NCBI GenBank assembly: GCA_035307785.1
Contig: DATGHS010000536.1
Span: forward strand, 1-8,380
Source: DATGHS01 sp035307785
GTDB taxonomy: Bacteria > Planctomycetota > Planctomycetia > Gemmatales > Gemmataceae
Direction of reading: 5' to 3'
Length of the DNA: 8,380 nt
Position numbers and translations under genes: made by a program. Of the stretch, positions 5,134 through 8,380 are shown one piece after another. The notes beneath the pieces are model-generated. The model ran no database searches. It was not told the DNA's origin and saw only the letters and a program-made list of their open reading frames with translations. The number at the start of each line of letters is the position of its first letter. The first letter of the stretch is position 1.

Positions 5134-8100
5134 TCACTTTCCGCCAGATTCTTTCAGGCGCAGGATGTATACGGTTCCATTGTCGTTGGCGGTGACGAGG
5201 TGCCGGCCGTCTGGGGCGATGGCGAACGCCGGGCCGAACGCCCGGCTTTCCCACAACTTCACTTTGTCGCCAATGGGCCACTGGATCAAATTCGCGCCGC
5301 CCACGATGAAGCTCTTGCCATCCGGAACGAATGCCACGCCTTTCCATAGCCCTTCGAGCGCTGGTATGTTGTTGATCTGCCTGCGCTCCTTTATTTCCCA
5401 AAGTTGCCATGCCGACTGAATTTGGTTGTAGTATGTAAGGGCGAGATATCTGCCGTCGGCGCTAAAGGCGAGGCCGGTGCACGGACAACCACCGCGGCTA
5501 GCATCGATCCATTCCTGCTTGCCATCGGCTACGTTCCAGAGGGCCACCTCATACTTGGGGCCGCCGGCAGCGGCGACGGTCTTGCCGTCGGGAGAAACGG
5601 CCAATGCGGTAATCTGCCCCAGGACGGTCTTGATGGCCGGCCGCTCTTTGCGTTCCGATACGTCCCAAAGCTTGATTTCATCGGTGTCGCCGACTGCCGC
5701 CGCCAGTTTGCCGTTGGCGGACAGGGCGAACAGCTTCATCGTCTTGCCAGGCGCGGGCAACACGCCTTGATCTTTACCGTCGGCCCAGACTTTCACCGTG
5801 CCCTCCGCCCCTGCACTGTAGAGTTTGCCGTCGGGTGCAAAGGCCAGACCGACAACCTCGCCGGTATGCGTGCCCAGGGGTCGCAGGTTGTTCTCGGCCT
5901 GGTCCCAAATCGAGACGGTGCCGTTTTCCGCACCGGTGGCGATCCGCATGGCATCGGGCGAGACAGCAACTGCGGTCAACGCCGCATTGTTGGATTCGAG
6001 CCGGCGTGGCTTTTCCGGCGGCGTCATTTCCCAGGCGTAGATCGAACCACCCGGCCCGGCGCCGCCGGCCAGCACCGTCTGCTCGGCGGGTTTCTTCGGG
6101 TCGCCGACCGACGCCAGCCAGCGTACGCCACCGGGACAGCTGTACGCGCCTCGCTCTTCGCCCGACAGGCTCCAGACCCGCAGGAAATTGTCGTCTCCGG
6201 CTGTGATGAGGTGCTTACCATCGCCGGCAAACAACGCTCGCCTGGCACCGACGTGTTTGACCGTGAACCGTTCCTTGCCGCCGGCAACCAGGTCCCAAAC
6301 TACCACGACGCCCGCTGTGGGATTAGCCGATGCCAAGCTCCTGCCATCCGGGGAAAAGACAAATGACGACACGCCAAACTCTTTTGGAGTCAGCGCGCCC
6401 GCATAGGTTACGTTGCCCAGCGCGCCGCCGTTATACGTGAGCGACCAAAGCAAGAGCTGGTCCGCGTTGGGCTGATTGTACATGCTGACCAGGGTCTTCC
6501 CGTCCGGCGAGAAGGTGAGATCGCGCATGGTGCCGTTGTGTTTATCTTTTGGCGACACGAATAGCTCTTTTTTCTTTGCCCAGTCCCACAAATGGAAAGA
6601 ATTTGGCGTGTTGTTGGGATTACTGAAGCTAAAGGCCAGCATCCGGTCGTCGGGCGAGAAGGTCAACGTCGAGATAACGCCGGTGACGGGAATCTGAATC
6701 GAGGTCTCCTTGCTGGCGGCCAGGTCCCAGACGCGGAGTTCCGATTCGCCGCCGGAGGCGAGGTGCCACGACCTCTTGTCACCCCTGAGATTATGCGTGA
6801 AGGCCAGGGCATAGACCGAGGTTTTGTGGCCGCGCAGCAACCGAGATTGGCCGGTGGCAGTATGCCAGACGCGAACCGTGCCATCCCGCCCGCCGCTGGC
6901 GATCATTTTTCCGTCACCGCTGATCGCCATGCTCAGCACTTCCGCGCCATGAATCCAGCGATGTTCGCCCAAAACGGCGGCCAGTTCTTTCGGCTGCACA
7001 TCCTGAAAGCGCTGCTGGGACGGAATGTTCGCAGCGCTGAGTTTATCCAGCGGGGACGGCGCGCTCAAGAACAGCTGGGTCACTTTTTGCGCTTGCGGCA
7101 GATCTGCATATTTCGAGCGGAAGGCGACGATCGCCGGCCATAACTTTTCATCTTTTGGCCGGCCGTCAAGCGCCTTTCCTTCGGCCTCGGCCTGCTCCAC
7201 CCGGCAAGGCCGAGGAGGAGCCGCCGCGGCGTTCTGTTTCACGCCGCCTTCAATTTCCACCAGCATTTCGCCGCTATTGCCCGCCAGGTCAAAATCGTTG
7301 GCTTGCAGGAAAAGCCGTCCCGACTGTGGGGGATTGAAAGCTTGCCCCGCCGCGACGGCGAAGGGCTGGCCGTCGCCCACCCGGGCGATCAGGCACATGG
7401 AGGGGGAAGCAAGGACGATGTTGCGGTCGGTCGGCGCCGGAGCCGGCAAGCCTTCCGGACCGCTCGCCCCAGCGCCTTTGTTCCAAGTGCCTCCCGCTTT
7501 GACGGTGACGTTGCTGCCCGGCTGCACATCGATCATCGTGTCTTGCCACGACTTCTGAGCGGACACGTGAAGTGTGGGTGGTATGATCGGCGGAGGAGGC
7601 GGCGACTCTTTTTTTCCGGTGGCCGGCGATTCCTTTTTTGCCGTGGGAGGGCTGACGGTTGTTGGCGGCGACTCCTTGCTTTTCGTCGAGTCCACGGCCG
7701 CCACATTCGTCTTGTTGCTCTTCGAGCCAGAGAAAACGATGATCAGAATTACGGTTAAGCCCAGGATCAAAGTCGCCGCGCCGCCGATCACGCCGATCCA
7801 AAGTTTCTTCTTCGAACCGGTTGCTTCCGGCAGGAGAATGGTCGAGGATCTCTTGACGACCCGGCTGGTGGACGGCGACAACGGCTCAACCGGAAAGGAA
7901 AACGGGCTGCCCGAATCGGACAGCGGGTCGGGGGTCGCGGCAATTGACGTTGCCGTGTTGGCGGCCGGCACTTCCAGAAGCAACGGTTCCGGCCGGACGT
8001 AGCGCTTCAGGACCATGGCCAACTCTGCGGGCGTCTGAAAGCGGTCGCAGGGATTCTTGGCCATCAGTTTGCGGACCACGCCGGCCACTTCCGGCGGAAT

Positions 8101-8380
8101 GTCGCTGCGGAACTGCTCCAGCGCTATCGGTTCCTCGAATCGGTGCCGGAAGAGTTTGTCCAGAGTCTTGCCGCCCGGGAACGGGACCTGGCCAGTCAAA
8201 AAGTGATAAAATGTGCAACCCAGGCTGTAGAGGTCGGAGCGGATATCGACCGAATGTGTTTCCTCAGCCTGCTCTGGGGAAAGGTAATCGGGCGTGCCCA
8301 TGATCGCGCCTTCTTGAGTCAAACCTCCTGTGGCGGTATCAGCGTCGGGCAAATGGCCCAGCCGAGCCAACCCCATGTCC
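5134..8380 (-). CDS. Ser/Thr kinase with membrane helix, LecA-like domain and WD40 repeats (N-terminus outside window)
   Basis: The frame runs off the right edge; the first visible codon is Asp of the kinase DMG (DFG-equivalent) motif, so the N-lobe and catalytic loop are missing. Counting the Met after that Asp as 1: activation segment GTPDYLSPEQ (27-36), D48 in SDLYSLG, R112 near the end of a Hanks-type C-lobe (to about 126). A membrane helix follows at about 192-215 after basic residues, then a Lys/Ser/Pro linker (217-268). Residues about 269-377 resemble the PA-IL (LecA) galactose lectin: SWQDTMIDVQPGSNVTVKAGGTW, GDGQPF, SGRLFLQAND and a calcium-site-like ND...GNSG (360-369). A spacer (378-468) precedes about 14 WD40 units (469-1076). 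By topology the kinase is cytoplasmic, and the lectin-like domain and propellers are outside the cytoplasmic membrane. Ligand and substrates are unknown. The gene is convergent with the HEAT lipoprotein gene. Confidence 0.92.
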   Translation of the reverse strand, partial: DMGLARLGHLPDADTATGGLTQEGAIMGTPDYLSPEQAEETHSVDIRSDLYSLGCTFYHFLTGQVPFPGGKTLDKLFRHRFEEPIALEQFRSDIPPEVAGVVRKLMAKNPCDRFQTPAELAMVLKRYVRPEPLLLEVPAANTATSIAATPDPLSDSGSPFSFPVEPLSPSTSRVVKRSSTILLPEATGSKKKLWIGVIGGAATLILGLTVILIIVFSGSKSNKTNVAAVDSTKSKESPPTTVSPPTAKKESPATGKKESPPPPPIIPPTLHVSAQKSWQDTMIDVQPGSNVTVKAGGTWNKGAGASGPEGLPAPAPTDRNIVLASPSMCLIARVGDGQPFAVAAGQAFNPPQSGRLFLQANDFDLAGNSGEMLVEIEGGVKQNAAAAPPRPCRVEQAEAEGKALDGRPKDEKLWPAIVAFRSKYADLPQAQKVTQLFLSAPSPLDKLSAANIPSQQRFQDVQPKELAAVLGEHRWIHGAEVLSMAISGDGKMIASGGRDGTVRVWHTATGQSRLLRGHKTSVYALAFTHNLRGDKRSWHLASGGESELRVWDLAASKETSIQIPVTGVISTLTFSPDDRMLAFSFSNPNNTPNSFHLWDWAKKKELFVSPKDKHNGTMRDLTFSPDGKTLVSMYNQPNADQLLLWSLTYNGGALGNVTYAGALTPKEFGVSSFVFSPDGRSLASANPTAGVVVVWDLVAGGKERFTVKHVGARRALFAGDGKHLITAGDDNFLRVWSLSGEERGAYSCPGGVRWLASVGDPKKPAEQTVLAGGAGPGGSIYAWEMTPPEKPRRLESNNAALTAVAVSPDAMRIATGAENGTVSIWDQAENNLRPLGTHTGEVVGLAFAPDGKLYSAGAEGTVKVWADGKDQGVLPAPGKTMKLFALSANGKLAAAVGDTDEIKLWDVSERKERPAIKTVLGQITALAVSPDGKTVAAAGGPKYEVALWNVADGKQEWIDASRGGCPCTGLAFSADGRYLALTYYNQIQSAWQLWEIKERRQINNIPALEGLWKGVAFVPDGKSFIVGGANLIQWPIGDKVKLWESRAFGPAFAIAPDGRHLVTANDNGTVYILRLKESGGK
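5146..6972 (-). repeat. Array of about 14 WD40 repeats
   Basis: This is the C-terminal 600 or so residues of the kinase. Units of about 40-50 residues carry FSPDG-type turns and a Trp near the end of each. In the numbering of the kinase entry, the Trp positions are 504, 550, 597, 644, 694, 735, 782, 824, 864, 904, 947, 993 and 1033. A last degenerate unit (TVYILRL) has no Trp. Fourteen units would fit two seven-bladed propellers. The repeats have diverged in sequence, so this is not a recent tandem duplication. Confidence 0.8.
7246..7572 (-). other. LecA (PA-IL)-like lectin domain inside the kinase gene
   Basis: This segment encodes residues about 269-377 of the kinase. It shares the order of landmarks of the bacterial galactose lectin PA-IL: W-Q-D-T near the start, a G-rich W-x-K-G turn, the GDGQPF segment, the SGRLFLQAND strand and a GNSG loop. 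I infer a calcium-dependent sugar-binding fold exposed outside the membrane. Similarity is by eye, so a different beta-sandwich is possible. Confidence 0.6.

Noticed and set aside
5404..6366. 320-residue plus-strand ORF
   Set aside because: It is antisense to the WD40 region. Its length comes from the codon bias of the repeats, and the product has no recognisable fold.
7590..7720. Lys/Ser/Pro-rich repetitive stretch (KKESP-like units)
   Set aside because: It is a low-complexity linker within the kinase gene just after the membrane helix, ordinary for this protein type and not a separate element.

Overview
The window looks like a piece of chromosome from a Planctomycetota bacterium, probably a Gemmata- or Pirellula-type lineage. 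Three things support this. One gene encodes a DUF1559 protein with a prepilin-like N-terminus. Another encodes a small secreted protein with the planctomycete TIGR03000 domain. A third encodes a very large transmembrane Ser/Thr kinase fused to WD40 repeats. The DNA is GC-rich, with AT-rich patches between genes. No tRNA, rRNA, CRISPR array, transposase or phage gene was seen.

Layout, left to right. Position 1-558 (+) holds the 3' end of a TlpA/thioredoxin-like protein whose CXXC cysteines are replaced. A small hairpin with a short T-run and a REP-like perfect hairpin (633-656) follow, lying between convergent genes. Then come minus-strand genes. A putative zinc-binding protein (722-1234) has a smaller ORF (1155-1397) upstream that overlaps it by 80 nt and has its own strong ribosome binding site. 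Next are the secreted TIGR03000 protein (1602-2153) and a response regulator fused to an RsbW-type ATPase domain (2331-3296). A divergent, AT-rich intergenic region (3297-3517) carries three ACTTANT heptamers spaced exactly 10 bp apart. It leads into the plus-strand DUF1559 gene (3518-4531), five tandem copies of a 7-mer, and a HEAT-repeat lipoprotein (4611-5012). From 5134 to the window end (-) runs the C-terminal 1080 or more residues of a receptor-like kinase: kinase domain, membrane helix, LecA-like lectin domain, then about 14 WD40 blades.

Functionally this is a signalling and cell-envelope neighbourhood, not one clear pathway. The receiver-ATPase protein fits phosphorylation-controlled partner switching, for example regulation of an anti-sigma or anti-anti-sigma pair. 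The kinase fits envelope sensing. The DUF1559, TIGR03000 and HEAT proteins are predicted to be exported or membrane-anchored. There is no sequence proof that they act together. I found no convincing complete new system. The most noteworthy items are the kinase architecture, the 10-bp-phased repeat operator candidate, the receiver-ATPase fusion and the overlapping gene pair.
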